This document shows, piece after piece, positions 26,014 through 34,806 of a DNA stretch of 64,000 nucleotides (its first letter is position 1; the number at the start of each line of letters is the position of its first letter). This stretch comes from Gilvimarinus polysaccharolyticus (lineage in GTDB: Bacteria; Pseudomonadota; Gammaproteobacteria; Pseudomonadales; Cellvibrionaceae): assembly GCF_001187555.1 (NCBI RefSeq), contig NZ_LFIJ01000002.1:222716-286715 (forward strand), in the 5' to 3' direction. The position numbers and the translations under genes are program-made. The notes under the pieces were generated by a model. The model ran no database searches. It worked only from the letters and a program-made list of their open reading frames with translations, and was not told the DNA's origin.

Positions 26014-28002
26014 ATGGATATAAAAGCACTCCACCGCCAGATGGCACAATATAACGCATGGAAACAGCAGCTAGACCGACGCCTTGAAGCGTTTACCTGC
26101 TGGAGCGACAAACATAAACTGGTGACCCGAGACGCTCTGCGCTCACTGGAGCGCGCCCGTGCACTTTTAAAAGGTGAGCATTTTACTCTCGCCTGTGTCG
26201 GTGAGTTTTCCCGCGGCAAAACCGAGCTGATTAACGCTCTGCTTTATGTCGACGGCCAACCGCGTCTGCTACCCTCCGAAGCGGGGCGCACTACTATGTG
26301 CCCCACCGAGATCTTCTTTGATCCGGCTCAACCAGCCAACTGTGTGCGTTTGCTGCCCATCGAAACCCGTCGCAGTGCAGCAAGCTTGCAAAGCTTTAAA
26401 CGCATTCCGCAAAACTGGTTCACAATGGCGTTTGACGGCAACGATCCAGACTCTATGGCCGAAGCCATTTCTCAGGTGTCCGCCAGCAAGCAGGTAAGTC
26501 GCGCCGAGGCCATTAAACTTGGCTTTAACGCCGCCGACTTAGAACCCGATGCCGACACCGGACTGGTGCAGGTGCCCACTTGGCGCCATGCGTTAATCAA
26601 CCTCAAACACCCGTTGCTGCAAGAGGGACTGCGAATTGTAGATACCCCTGGGCTTAACGCTTTAGGTAACGAGCCCGAGCTAACCTTAAAAACCCTACCT
26701 GATGCACAGGCGATCTTATTTATCTTAGCCGCCGATAGCGGTGTAAGTGCCAGTGATATGGAGATTTGGCGCAACCATATTGCCGGCCTGCGCGATGACA
26801 ATTGCACCGCTGTCTTGGCTCTGCTGAATAAAATAGATACCTTGTGGGACGAACTAACCCCACCCGGCCAGGTGGCAGCCAACATCGAGGCGGTACGCAT
26901 CCAAACTGCACGCCAACTGCAACTGGCGCCCGAGCACGTACTGCCATTATCCGCTAAGCAAGCGTTAGTCGCCAAAACCTGCAAACGCAGTAGCGCCTTA
27001 CTGCGCAGTAACTTTCCACAGCTCGAGCAACGCTTAGCCGAATGTATTATTCGCTCGCAACAACAAATCATCGGCCACCGAGTCGTAAGCAATAGCTTAG
27101 AAATGGTCGTGAGCACCTACAACAGCCTCAGCCGTCGTATCGATGAGTCCGAGCAAGAGCTGCGCACTCTACATACCACCGATGACCACGAGCTAGAACA
27201 AGTGCTAAACAAACAGCGCGAAAAAATCCGCGTATCTCATCACCGTTACCACAAACAAGCGTTATCGCTGCGTACAAGCCAACGCATGCTCGACAACCAG
27301 CGCACCTCTTTACTTGCCCCCATCGCTCCGGCGAATTTTAAGCGGATCATCGAGGAGACTAATCAGTCGCTAGAGCAAAGCTGGACAACCGTAGGTCTGT
27401 CGCGTGCCATCAGTGGTTTTTTTGATGATGTCGACACCAGCATTAACCACCTACTGCGAGAAATAGAACGAGCCAATCAGGTTATGACTTCTATCTACGA
27501 GCGCCCTGAATACGGCCTAGACTCAAGCTCTCTGGCCAGCCAACACCAGCTCAATATAACCCGTCAACGGCGTCAGCTGCGCAATCTACAACAAAATGCC
27601 GACAGCTTTAGACGCTCACTTAACAGTGTGCTGACCAGTAAAAAAGTACTGATAAAACGTTTTGTCGGCACCCTAGTGAAAGAGGTCAAAAACCTTTTTG
27701 ACGGCCTCAACCAAAGTATTGATCACTGGTTAGCCGAAGCTTTAACACCGCTAACTCATCACAATCAGTATCAAAAGCAGTTACTTGAGCATCACATGCT
27801 GCGCTTAGGAGAGCTGCGCAGTAAAAGCCATACCCGCAGTGAGCAGTTACATACCTTAGAGGCCAGTCTGAAACAGCTTAACCTTGCTCGCACCGACTTG
27901 GCGCCACTGTTTACCGAGATCACTACAACACCGCGACAGGTGATTCCCGAGAGCGCCGATATCGTCTCATTGCAGTCAGCCCGCGAGGCTCAGACCATCT
28001 GA
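26014..28002 (+). CDS. Bacterial dynamin-like GTPase
   Basis: This 662-residue protein has an N-terminal dynamin-family GTPase domain: G1 GEFSRGKT at 63-70, G2 Thr97 (MCPTEI), G3 DTPG at 210-213 and G4 NKID at 272-275. The second half (about residues 360-640) is long, charged, and predicted helical or coiled-coil, suited to the stalk of a dynamin-like protein. There is no obvious membrane helix. Such proteins bind and remodel membranes, with roles proposed in division, membrane repair or phage defence. This one stands alone between a terminator and metX, where Pseudomonas has no such gene. The GTPase family is clear, the function unknown. Confidence 0.85.
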   Translation: MDIKALHRQMAQYNAWKQQLDRRLEAFTCWSDKHKLVTRDALRSLERARALLKGEHFTLACVGEFSRGKTELINALLYVDGQPRLLPSEAGRTTMCPTEIFFDPAQPANCVRLLPIETRRSAASLQSFKRIPQNWFTMAFDGNDPDSMAEAISQVSASKQVSRAEAIKLGFNAADLEPDADTGLVQVPTWRHALINLKHPLLQEGLRIVDTPGLNALGNEPELTLKTLPDAQAILFILAADSGVSASDMEIWRNHIAGLRDDNCTAVLALLNKIDTLWDELTPPGQVAANIEAVRIQTARQLQLAPEHVLPLSAKQALVAKTCKRSSALLRSNFPQLEQRLAECIIRSQQQIIGHRVVSNSLEMVVSTYNSLSRRIDESEQELRTLHTTDDHELEQVLNKQREKIRVSHHRYHKQALSLRTSQRMLDNQRTSLLAPIAPANFKRIIEETNQSLEQSWTTVGLSRAISGFFDDVDTSINHLLREIERANQVMTSIYERPEYGLDSSSLASQHQLNITRQRRQLRNLQQNADSFRRSLNSVLTSKKVLIKRFVGTLVKEVKNLFDGLNQSIDHWLAEALTPLTHHNQYQKQLLEHHMLRLGELRSKSHTRSEQLHTLEASLKQLNLARTDLAPLFTEITTTPRQVIPESADIVSLQSAREAQTI

Positions 28003-28079
28003 ACCCTTGCAGGCGTGGCGGCACAACTTTAGACTTGCGCCTTTGCCGCTAAAATCGGCTCTGTGAGACAACAAGCGTC

Positions 28080-29225
28080 ATGACTACACCTTTACCACCG
28101 GAATCGGTGGGCTTGGTTACGCCCCGCACCGCGTTACTGCAACAGCCTTTAACGCTTGCGTGCGGCCGTACTCTGGATAATTACGAGCTAGTCTACGAAA
28201 CCTACGGTACGTTAAACGCCGAGGGCAGCAACGCCGTGCTTATCTGTCACGCACTGTCGGGCGATCATCACGCCGCCGGCTACCATACCGAATCCGACCG
28301 CAAGCCCGGCTGGTGGAACCACTATATTGGGCCCGGCAAAGCCATCGATACCAACCGCTTTTACGTAGTGAGCCTAAACAACTTAGGCGGCTGCTCAGGC
28401 TCTACTGGACCAAGCTCTATTGAACCCGAAACAGGCAGCCCTTGGGGGGCAAGATTCCCCACGCTGCGGGTACGCGACTGGGTTCACGCGCAAGCACGCC
28501 TTGCCGACCACCTCGGCATTAACCAATGGGCTGCTGTTGTGGGCGGCAGCTTAGGTGGCATGCAAGCGATGCGCTGGGCGCTGGAATACCCCAACCGAAT
28601 CCGTCACTGTATTGTGATTGCCTCGGCACTCAAACTGAGCGCGCAAAACATCGCCTTTAATGAGACCGCGCGCCAAGCCATTATGAGTGACCCAAACTTT
28701 TTTGAGGGCGACTACCTCGCTCACGACACTTACCCCAAAAGCGGTTTAGCAGTGGCGCGAATGATCGGCCATATCACTTATTTGTCCGATCATGTAATGG
28801 GCGAAAAATTTGGCCGTGACCTTAGGAGCGGCAGCTTTGAGCAAGGCTTAAATGATTTGGTGGAGTTCCAGGTTGAAAGCTATCTGCGCTATCAAGGCGA
28901 CACATTCTCTGACAAATTCGATGCCAACACCTACATTTTAATGACCCGTGCGCTGGATTATTTTGATTTGGCCCGCGAGTACAATGACGATCCGGCCGAG
29001 GCATTTCGTCGTGCCCAGTGTGGTTTTTATGTGGCCTCGTTTAGCACCGACTGGCGCTTTCCGGTCGAGCGCTCGCGCGAAATAGTTGACGCCCTCATCG
29101 CTGCAGACAAATCGGTCAGCTACGCTGAGATCGACTCACCTTACGGCCATGACGCATTTTTATTACCCAACGAACACTACGAGCAAACCTTTCGCCAGTA
29201 CATGGCCCGCATAACCACGGAGTAA
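28080..29225 (+). CDS. metX: Homoserine O-acyltransferase MetX
   Basis: This 381-residue alpha/beta-hydrolase-fold enzyme activates homoserine in methionine synthesis. The nucleophile is Ser157 in [14 protein letters not shown]; the C-terminal His is in [23 protein letters not shown] near residue 57 and [14 protein letters not shown] near residue 101 are family motifs. The acyl donor may be acetyl- or succinyl-CoA; the pairing with metW is common in proteobacteria where MetX uses succinyl-CoA, but the sequence alone does not settle it. metW starts 2 bases after the stop. Confidence 0.95.
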   Translation: MTTPLPPESVGLVTPRTALLQQPLTLACGRTLDNYELVYETYGTLNAEGSNAVLICHALSGDHHAAGYHTESDRKPGWWNHYIGPGKAIDTNRFYVVSLNNLGGCSGSTGPSSIEPETGSPWGARFPTLRVRDWVHAQARLADHLGINQWAAVVGGSLGGMQAMRWALEYPNRIRHCIVIASALKLSAQNIAFNETARQAIMSDPNFFEGDYLAHDTYPKSGLAVARMIGHITYLSDHVMGEKFGRDLRSGSFEQGLNDLVEFQVESYLRYQGDTFSDKFDANTYILMTRALDYFDLAREYNDDPAEAFRRAQCGFYVASFSTDWRFPVERSREIVDALIAADKSVSYAEIDSPYGHDAFLLPNEHYEQTFRQYMARITTE

Positions 29226-29227
29226 TC

Positions 29228-29815
29228 ATGCGCATCGACTTTAACCACCTACAACAGTGGATTGGCGAAGGCAGCCGGGTACTCGATTTAGGCTGCGGCG
29301 ACGGCACTTTGCTGAAATACCTAAGGGATAGCAAACAAGTTAATGGTTACGGGCTGGAAATCGATCCGGGCCAAATTGAGGCTTGTATCGGACTCGGCGT
29401 CAATGTCATCAATCAAAATCTCGACCGCGGTTTAGGCAACTTTGCCGATAAGAGCTTTGACACAGTACTCATGACTCAAGCATTGCAAACCATGTATTTT
29501 CCGCACAAAGTGTTAGATGAAATGTTGCGGGTCGGCAAAGAGTGCATTATTACCTTCCCTAATTTTGGCCACTACAAGGCGCGCTTTCACTTAGCGTTTC
29601 GCGGCCGGATGCCGGTGTCGGACTTACTGCCCTACGAATGGTACAACACACCCAATATTCACTTCTGTACCTTCAAAGATTTTGAAGTGCTGTGCCATGA
29701 AAAGCATATCAACGTGCTCAACCGCCAAGTCGTTAACGAGCGCACCAGTCAATTTTTGGGCAACCTTAATCCCAACCTATTTGGCGAAACTGCCATTTAT
29801 CATCTAAGTAAATAA
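29228..29815 (+). CDS. metW: Methionine biosynthesis protein MetW
   Basis: This 195-residue class I methyltransferase-fold protein has the AdoMet-binding motif SRVLDLGCGDGTLLKYL near residue 20 and FDTVLMTQALQTMYFPHKVL. ECIITFPNFGHYKARFHLAF is the MetW signature. MetW is always paired with MetX and is needed for its activity in several pseudomonads; whether it methylates anything is unclear. It begins 2 bases after metX, so translation is likely coupled. Confidence 0.94.
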   Translation: MRIDFNHLQQWIGEGSRVLDLGCGDGTLLKYLRDSKQVNGYGLEIDPGQIEACIGLGVNVINQNLDRGLGNFADKSFDTVLMTQALQTMYFPHKVLDEMLRVGKECIITFPNFGHYKARFHLAFRGRMPVSDLLPYEWYNTPNIHFCTFKDFEVLCHEKHINVLNRQVVNERTSQFLGNLNPNLFGETAIYHLSK

Positions 29816-29836
29816 TCGTCGCTCCGGAGCGTTATT

Positions 29837-30331
29837 ATGTCTTTGTTTAAAAGCCTGTCCCGCCGCCTAGTAGCCATAAGCTTACTGCTGACAAGCGCCT
29901 CAAGTGTTGCCATTGACATCCCCGATGCCACAGTGCTCGACAATGACTTTCGCGAACAACGCTTTGGCGACTACACCGTGCATTTCAGCACCTTTAACAG
30001 CGCCTTCATTACCCCCGAGGTAGCCGAGATATACGGTATTACGCGCGCCCGCAACCAAACACTGATCAACCTTAGCGTTACTAAAACCTCGGGCGACAAA
30101 ACCAGCCTTGGTCTTCCCGCCAAGCTCAGCGGCACCGCCAGCAACTTATTACAGCAGCAGAGCGTATTAGATTTTGCCGAGATCAACGAAGGCGATGCAA
30201 CTTACTACCTCGCCCCCCTTAAACACAGCAATGAAGAAGTCTACAACTTTAAGATTCAGGTAACCGTAGCCGACACAGCCCCCATGACGGTATCCTTCAG
30301 TCGCAAGCTCTACCAGAAAAAGGCCCAATAA
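29837..30331 (+). CDS. DUF4426 periplasmic protein
   Basis: This 164-residue protein has a signal peptide (about residues 1-25, ending SSASSVAI or similar). The mature part has GDYTVHFSTFNSAFITPEVA, YGITRARNQTLINLSV and PMTVSFSRKLY, features of the DUF4426 family found between metW and rdgB in Pseudomonas and relatives. No function is known. A GGAG ribosome site lies at 29825-29828. The gap to rdgB is 2 bases, which puts it in the metX-metW-rdgB operon. Confidence 0.85.
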   Translation: MSLFKSLSRRLVAISLLLTSASSVAIDIPDATVLDNDFREQRFGDYTVHFSTFNSAFITPEVAEIYGITRARNQTLINLSVTKTSGDKTSLGLPAKLSGTASNLLQQQSVLDFAEINEGDATYYLAPLKHSNEEVYNFKIQVTVADTAPMTVSFSRKLYQKKAQ

Positions 30332-30333
30332 CC

Positions 30334-30942
30334 GTGTCAGCAGCCCATCAATCCATCAGCAAAGTCGTACTTGCCAGCTCCAATCCCGGCAAGCTTAAAG
30401 AGTTTCAACAACTGCTCGCCGGCGCCGGCCTCGATGTGCGCCCGCAGTCAGAGTTTCAGGTGACCGACGCCGATGAAACCGGCTTAAGCTTTGTCGAAAA
30501 CGCCATTATTAAAGCCCGCAACGCTTGCGAGGCAACAGGCCTACCCGCACTCGCGGACGATTCTGGTATTGAAGTAGACGCCCTCAACGGTGCACCCGGT
30601 ATTTACTCGGCACGCTTTTCTGGCGCCGGCGCCAGCAACGAAAGCAACAACCAGAAATTGCTACAAGAATTACAAAACACGCCCGAAGCCGAGCGCACCG
30701 CACGTTATCAGTGCGTGCTGGTGTACATGCGCCACGCGACGGACCCAACCCCGATTATTTGCCAAGGCAGCTGGGAAGGCCGGATTTTAACCGCACCCGC
30801 GGGCACTGGCGGCTTTGGTTACGACCCACTATTTTACGTACCCACCCACAACTGTGCCGCTGCCGAGCTTAGCAAAGAACAGAAGGCCCGTATCAGCCAC
30901 CGCGCAGTAGCGCTACAACAGCTCCTGCAAGCGTTGTTATAG
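30334..30942 (+). CDS. rdgB: dITP/XTP pyrophosphatase (RdgB/HAM1)
   Basis: This 202-residue enzyme hydrolyses non-canonical purine triphosphates (dITP, ITP, XTP) to monophosphates, keeping them out of DNA. Family motifs: VLASSNPGKLKEFQ, LADDSGIEVDALNGAPGIYSA, GGFGYDPLFYVP and KARISHRAVALQ. Translation starts with GTG (30334), 2 bases after the DUF4426 stop; no ATG is available near the family N-terminus. It is the last gene of the metX operon. Confidence 0.95.
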   Translation: MSAAHQSISKVVLASSNPGKLKEFQQLLAGAGLDVRPQSEFQVTDADETGLSFVENAIIKARNACEATGLPALADDSGIEVDALNGAPGIYSARFSGAGASNESNNQKLLQELQNTPEAERTARYQCVLVYMRHATDPTPIICQGSWEGRILTAPAGTGGFGYDPLFYVPTHNCAAAELSKEQKARISHRAVALQQLLQALL

Positions 30943-30950
30943 CTCACTAA

Positions 30951-30978
30951 GCCTAGCCGCCATATTGCGGCGCTAGGC
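30951..30978 (+). terminator. Possible terminator after rdgB
   Basis: GCCTAGC (30951-30957) pairs with GCTAGGC (30972-30978), and a few inner bases may extend the stem. The sequence after it is A/T-rich but has no clear T run. It lies 8 bases after the rdgB stop. Confidence 0.45.
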
Positions 30979-31047
30979 ATTTATATCCGCTTAAAAATCC
31001 CCTCCCAAAAAATCATACGGCAATAAAATACTTGCAACCACGCTTAC

Positions 31048-31080
31048 AAATGTTAATAATTCGCATCATCATTAACATTT
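31048..31080 (+). promoter_or_regulatory. Palindrome with a Fur-like core upstream of the TonB receptor
   Basis: AAATGTTAA (31048-31056) and TTAACATTT (31072-31080) are perfect inverted repeats 15 bases apart. The centre 31055-31073 (AATAATTCGCATCATCATT) matches the 19-base Fur box at about 12 positions. It lies 18 bases before the start codon of a siderophore-type receptor, where a Fur operator would be expected. Another dimeric repressor could also use the outer repeats. Confidence 0.55.
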
Positions 31081-31098
31081 ATACTAAGGCTAATTACC

Positions 31099-33447
31099 GT
31101 GATTTCACCTAATACTCGCCGCTTCGCTTTATTCAGTTTAAGCGCATTAACGACTACCGCTTACGCCGAACACAACTCCGGTGCGATCGAAGAAATGGTC
31201 ATTACCGCATCTGGTTTTGAGCAAAAGATAACAGACGCACCGGCCAGTATTTCTTTGATTGATCAGGGCGAAATCATCGCCAGGCCCCATACCAACCTGC
31301 TAGACATGCTGAAGTATCAAGAAGGTATTGATATTGGTACCTCACGCGATAAGACCGGCCAAGGCAGCGTCAGCATGCGTGGCTTAACGGGTGAATACAC
31401 GCTGTACCTTATTAACGGCAAGCGCCAAAATAACCACGGCGACATCTACCCTAACAACTTTGGCGGTAATGCCTTTGGCCATATGCCACCGGCTGAGGCA
31501 ATCGAGCGTATCGAAGTGATCCGTGGGCCGGCCTCAACCCTTTATGGCGCCGACGCCTTGGGTGGCGTTATTAACATTATTACCAAAGACACCCCAGACC
31601 GTTGGTTTGGCACCGTTAACCTAGCTAGCACCTTTCAAGAGAACAGCGATTTTGGCGGCAGTATGCAAGGTGACTTTTACGCGGCTGGCCCACTTATTGA
31701 CGACACTCTGTCGCTCGGCATACGCGGTAGTCACCACGAGAGCGATGCATCTTCACCACAATTTGAGCCTGCCACCGACCCCAACGGCACCGTTCATTAC
31801 CGCAGCTTAGGCTTTGGCAGCGGCGGCCGAACCGTCGACAGCGAGACTCAAGAGTTTGGTGTAAGCCTGAGCTACACCCCCAATCAAGACAACACTATTC
31901 AGCTAGACTACGACTACTCAACCCAGGTGTACGACAACACGCCGTTTGCCAACCCCGACACCGGCGAACTGTCATACCCCTTAGGCACAAAAGACAACAT
32001 TGAAGCCCTGTGGCAAGACAAAAGCGGCCAAGTAAACCCCCGCGCCGGTTACGCCGCAGACCAAGAGTTTAATCGTGAGTGGTGGTCACTAAGCCACGAT
32101 GCCAAATGGGGTTTTGGCACCAGCCATGTAGCACTGTCTTATGTTGACACCGCCAACGCTGGCCGCACCTTACCGCTCTCTGTGGCTGAGCGCCTACATC
32201 TGCAAGAGATGTACGATGGCACTGGCGACTACGCCGGCATGAGCGAGGAAGAGCGACGTACACTGGCCGAGAGTACCTTTTTGCCTCGCCCCGATCGTCC
32301 ACTCGACAGCCGTCAGTACACCCTTGATGCGCGCGTCGATATCCCGCTAGAAGCGATGGGTAAACACATGCTTGTCATCGGCGGCCAGGCCATTGATGGC
32401 GAACTTGAAGACGGCGTATTCGGCCTCGAGAGCGGCAACCCTGGTGGTGTTCAAGAGCAAAAAATGTATTCGCTGTTTGTTGAGGACAGCTGGACCATGA
32501 CCGAGCCTTTTACGTTAACCGCAGGTATTCGTTTTGACGAGCACGATGTGTTTGGCGGCCAGACCTCACCGCGGCTTTACGGGGTTTACACCATTAGCGA
32601 CCACTGGACGCTAAAAGGCGGTATCTCTACCGGCTATAAAACGCCAAAAACCACCGACTTATATGACGGCATTACCGGCTTTGGTGGCCAAGGCACCTCA
32701 CCCTTTGCAGGCAACCCCGAGCTTGAGCCAGAGACCAGTGTAAACAACGAGATTGCCCTGTACTGGACAGGTGACTATGGCCACAACATCAACATCACTT
32801 ACTTCAACACCCAGTTTGATGACAAAATCGCCAGCGGCGATACCATTTATAGCTGTGAGACCACCGGCGGCGTGCGCCCTTGTGTAAACCTCGGGGACTA
32901 CGACCAACTGGGCTACGATACCTACAGCCAAAAAATCAATATCGACGAAGTCAGCATTCAGGGTATCGAACTGGCCGGTCGTTATATCATTAGCGATGCT
33001 TGGTCACTAAACGCCAACTACACCTGGACCGACAGCGAGCAATTAAGTGGCGCTGACGAAGGCCAGCCGCTCACTAATACCGCCGAGCACATGGCTAACG
33101 CCTCGCTGGACTGGGCCATTTTGGGCAATTTAACCATGTCGCTGCAGACAGAAATGCGCTCCGATCGCTACCGCAGCTGGGACACCGTCCTCGATAAACC
33201 GCTCTACTACAAGAGCTACGAGATCGTTAACCTCGGTTTAACCTATAACGTCACCGAAAACATTACGCTGTTTGGTCGTGTTAACAATCTGCTGGATGAA
33301 GACTTCACATCTTATCAAACCGACTACGTCGACTTGGATAACAACGGCACCTACAGCCTCGATGACGATGAAGTGATTTTTACCGATGACTACAACGTAA
33401 AAGACGCCGGTCGCAATTTTTGGGTAAGTGTTCGTATTAACTTTTAA
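31099..33447 (+). CDS. TonB-dependent outer-membrane receptor (siderophore/FepA-CirA type)
   Basis: This 782-residue receptor has a short signal peptide (residues 1-23, ending TTTAYA), a TonB box around EEMVITAS, and a plug domain with VSMRGLTGEYTLYLINGKRQ, AIERIEVIRGPASTLYGADA and GGVINIITK. A 22-strand barrel ends in NFWVSVRINF. Plug motifs resemble FepA/CirA/IrgA receptors for catecholate siderophores or colicins; the ligand is not determinable. Translation starts with GTG (31099) after AAGG. The last long loop has an EF-hand-like loop DLDNNGTYSLDD. A Fur-like palindrome precedes the gene, so iron repression is likely. Confidence 0.92.
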   Translation: MISPNTRRFALFSLSALTTTAYAEHNSGAIEEMVITASGFEQKITDAPASISLIDQGEIIARPHTNLLDMLKYQEGIDIGTSRDKTGQGSVSMRGLTGEYTLYLINGKRQNNHGDIYPNNFGGNAFGHMPPAEAIERIEVIRGPASTLYGADALGGVINIITKDTPDRWFGTVNLASTFQENSDFGGSMQGDFYAAGPLIDDTLSLGIRGSHHESDASSPQFEPATDPNGTVHYRSLGFGSGGRTVDSETQEFGVSLSYTPNQDNTIQLDYDYSTQVYDNTPFANPDTGELSYPLGTKDNIEALWQDKSGQVNPRAGYAADQEFNREWWSLSHDAKWGFGTSHVALSYVDTANAGRTLPLSVAERLHLQEMYDGTGDYAGMSEEERRTLAESTFLPRPDRPLDSRQYTLDARVDIPLEAMGKHMLVIGGQAIDGELEDGVFGLESGNPGGVQEQKMYSLFVEDSWTMTEPFTLTAGIRFDEHDVFGGQTSPRLYGVYTISDHWTLKGGISTGYKTPKTTDLYDGITGFGGQGTSPFAGNPELEPETSVNNEIALYWTGDYGHNINITYFNTQFDDKIASGDTIYSCETTGGVRPCVNLGDYDQLGYDTYSQKINIDEVSIQGIELAGRYIISDAWSLNANYTWTDSEQLSGADEGQPLTNTAEHMANASLDWAILGNLTMSLQTEMRSDRYRSWDTVLDKPLYYKSYEIVNLGLTYNVTENITLFGRVNNLLDEDFTSYQTDYVDLDNNGTYSLDDDEVIFTDDYNVKDAGRNFWVSVRINF

Positions 33448-33462
33448 CGGCACCACTGGTAT

Positions 33463-33488
33463 CGCTGGCAGCCACTGTGCTGCCGGCG
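33463..33488 (+). terminator. Hairpin after the TonB receptor gene
   Basis: CGCTGGCAGC (33463-33472) and GCTGCCGGCG (33479-33488) form a 10-bp stem with one T-G pair and a 6-base loop. It starts 15 bases after the receptor stop. There is no T run, so it is only a candidate for transcription end or messenger stability. Confidence 0.4.
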
Positions 33489-33562
33489 ATCACCCTGCCC
33501 GCGTATTAACCGGCAAGCGGACTGTGGCATAATGCGCGGCCACTTCAAAACCCGTGCCCGCT

Positions 33563-34723
33563 ATGCTCTGCTTGCCACCTCTATCGCTGTACATTCATAT
33601 CCCCTGGTGCGTACGCAAGTGCCCCTATTGCGACTTTAACTCTCACCAAAGCGACACTGAGCTGCCCGAAACTGAGTACATAGACGCACTCATACAAGAC
33701 TTAAACGCCGACGCCGAGCTAGCCCAGGGCCGTAAACTCACCAGCATATTCTTTGGCGGCGGCACCCCCAGCTTGTTTTCGGCACACTCCATTGGTCGGA
33801 TATTGGATCACGCCGAACAGCGCATCGGTTTTGAGCCCGATATTGAAATTACCCTTGAGGCCAACCCCGGCACCTTTGAGCAGGCGCGCTTTACCGATTA
33901 CCGCCGTGCTGGGGTCAACCGGTTATCGATTGGCATTCAGAGCTTTGCCGACGATCAGCTCATCGCATTGGGACGTATTCACGACAGCAAAGCCGCGCTA
34001 AAAGCAGTCGACACGGCTCGGCGCGCAGGATTTGATAATCTCAATTTAGATTTAATGCACGGTTTGCCCGGCCAGAGCTTAAACGCGGCCATGGCCGACC
34101 TCGACACCGCACTTGGATTTAACCCCGAGCACTTAAGCTGGTATCAGCTCACCATCGAGCCCAACACCGTCTTTTACAGCGCACCGCCGACGCTGCCCAT
34201 CGAAGACACCCTGGCCGATATTCAAGACGCAGGTCACGAGCGTTTAACCACCGCCGGCTTTGATCGCTATGAAGTATCGGCCTACGCACGCGGGCCACAA
34301 GCGCGCCATAACCTAAACTACTGGCAGTTTGGCGATTATTTAGGCATCGGTGCCGGCGCCCACAGCAAAATCACCCAGCCTCAGCAAAGCTTAATCTTCC
34401 GCCAGTGGAAAACCCGCCAACCCGAGCGCTACCTAAGCGCAGCCAACTCGCCGGCACGCTTTACCAACCCTTACATCGCCGGCCGTGAAGAGTTGACCCA
34501 CGCCATGTTACCGCTAGAATTTTTGCTGAACGCCCTGCGCCTTACTGATGGCTGCCCCAGCGACTACTTTACTCACCGCACAGGACTGACCACCGAGGCA
34601 CTCGAACCTCAATGGCAACAACTGCTAGAGCGAGCACTGGTAAACCCACGCCAGCCAAATATCGCCGCCACCGCCTTGGGGCAACGATTTTTAAACGATG
34701 TGTTAGGCGCCTTTAGTGAATAA
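33563..34723 (+). CDS. hemW: Radical SAM heme chaperone HemW
   Basis: This 386-residue radical S-adenosylmethionine protein is related to HemN. The [4Fe-4S] cysteines are in PWCVRKCPYCDFNSH (CxxxCxxC), followed by FFGGGTPSLF and EITLEANPGTFE. The C-terminal HemN domain has the NYWQFGDYLGIGAGAHSK segment. HemW hands heme to target proteins and is not a coproporphyrinogen oxidase despite older names. ATG 33563 is preferred; a GTG three codons earlier (33554) is also possible. In Pseudomonas it directly follows rdgB; here the TonB receptor lies between them. Confidence 0.94.
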   Translation: MLCLPPLSLYIHIPWCVRKCPYCDFNSHQSDTELPETEYIDALIQDLNADAELAQGRKLTSIFFGGGTPSLFSAHSIGRILDHAEQRIGFEPDIEITLEANPGTFEQARFTDYRRAGVNRLSIGIQSFADDQLIALGRIHDSKAALKAVDTARRAGFDNLNLDLMHGLPGQSLNAAMADLDTALGFNPEHLSWYQLTIEPNTVFYSAPPTLPIEDTLADIQDAGHERLTTAGFDRYEVSAYARGPQARHNLNYWQFGDYLGIGAGAHSKITQPQQSLIFRQWKTRQPERYLSAANSPARFTNPYIAGREELTHAMLPLEFLLNALRLTDGCPSDYFTHRTGLTTEALEPQWQQLLERALVNPRQPNIAATALGQRFLNDVLGAFSE

Positions 34724-34806
34724 ATTTTTATATCCTATACAGCGCTTTCTACGCCAGCTGCTACACTTAAAACAATTGTCACTTAGGTCAGGCTAGAAAC
34801 CTTTAA

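Noticed and set aside
28003-28079. Possible S-adenosylmethionine riboswitch before metX
   Set aside because: The gap is only 77 bases and shows no SAM-II-like pseudoknot or other recognisable aptamer pattern.
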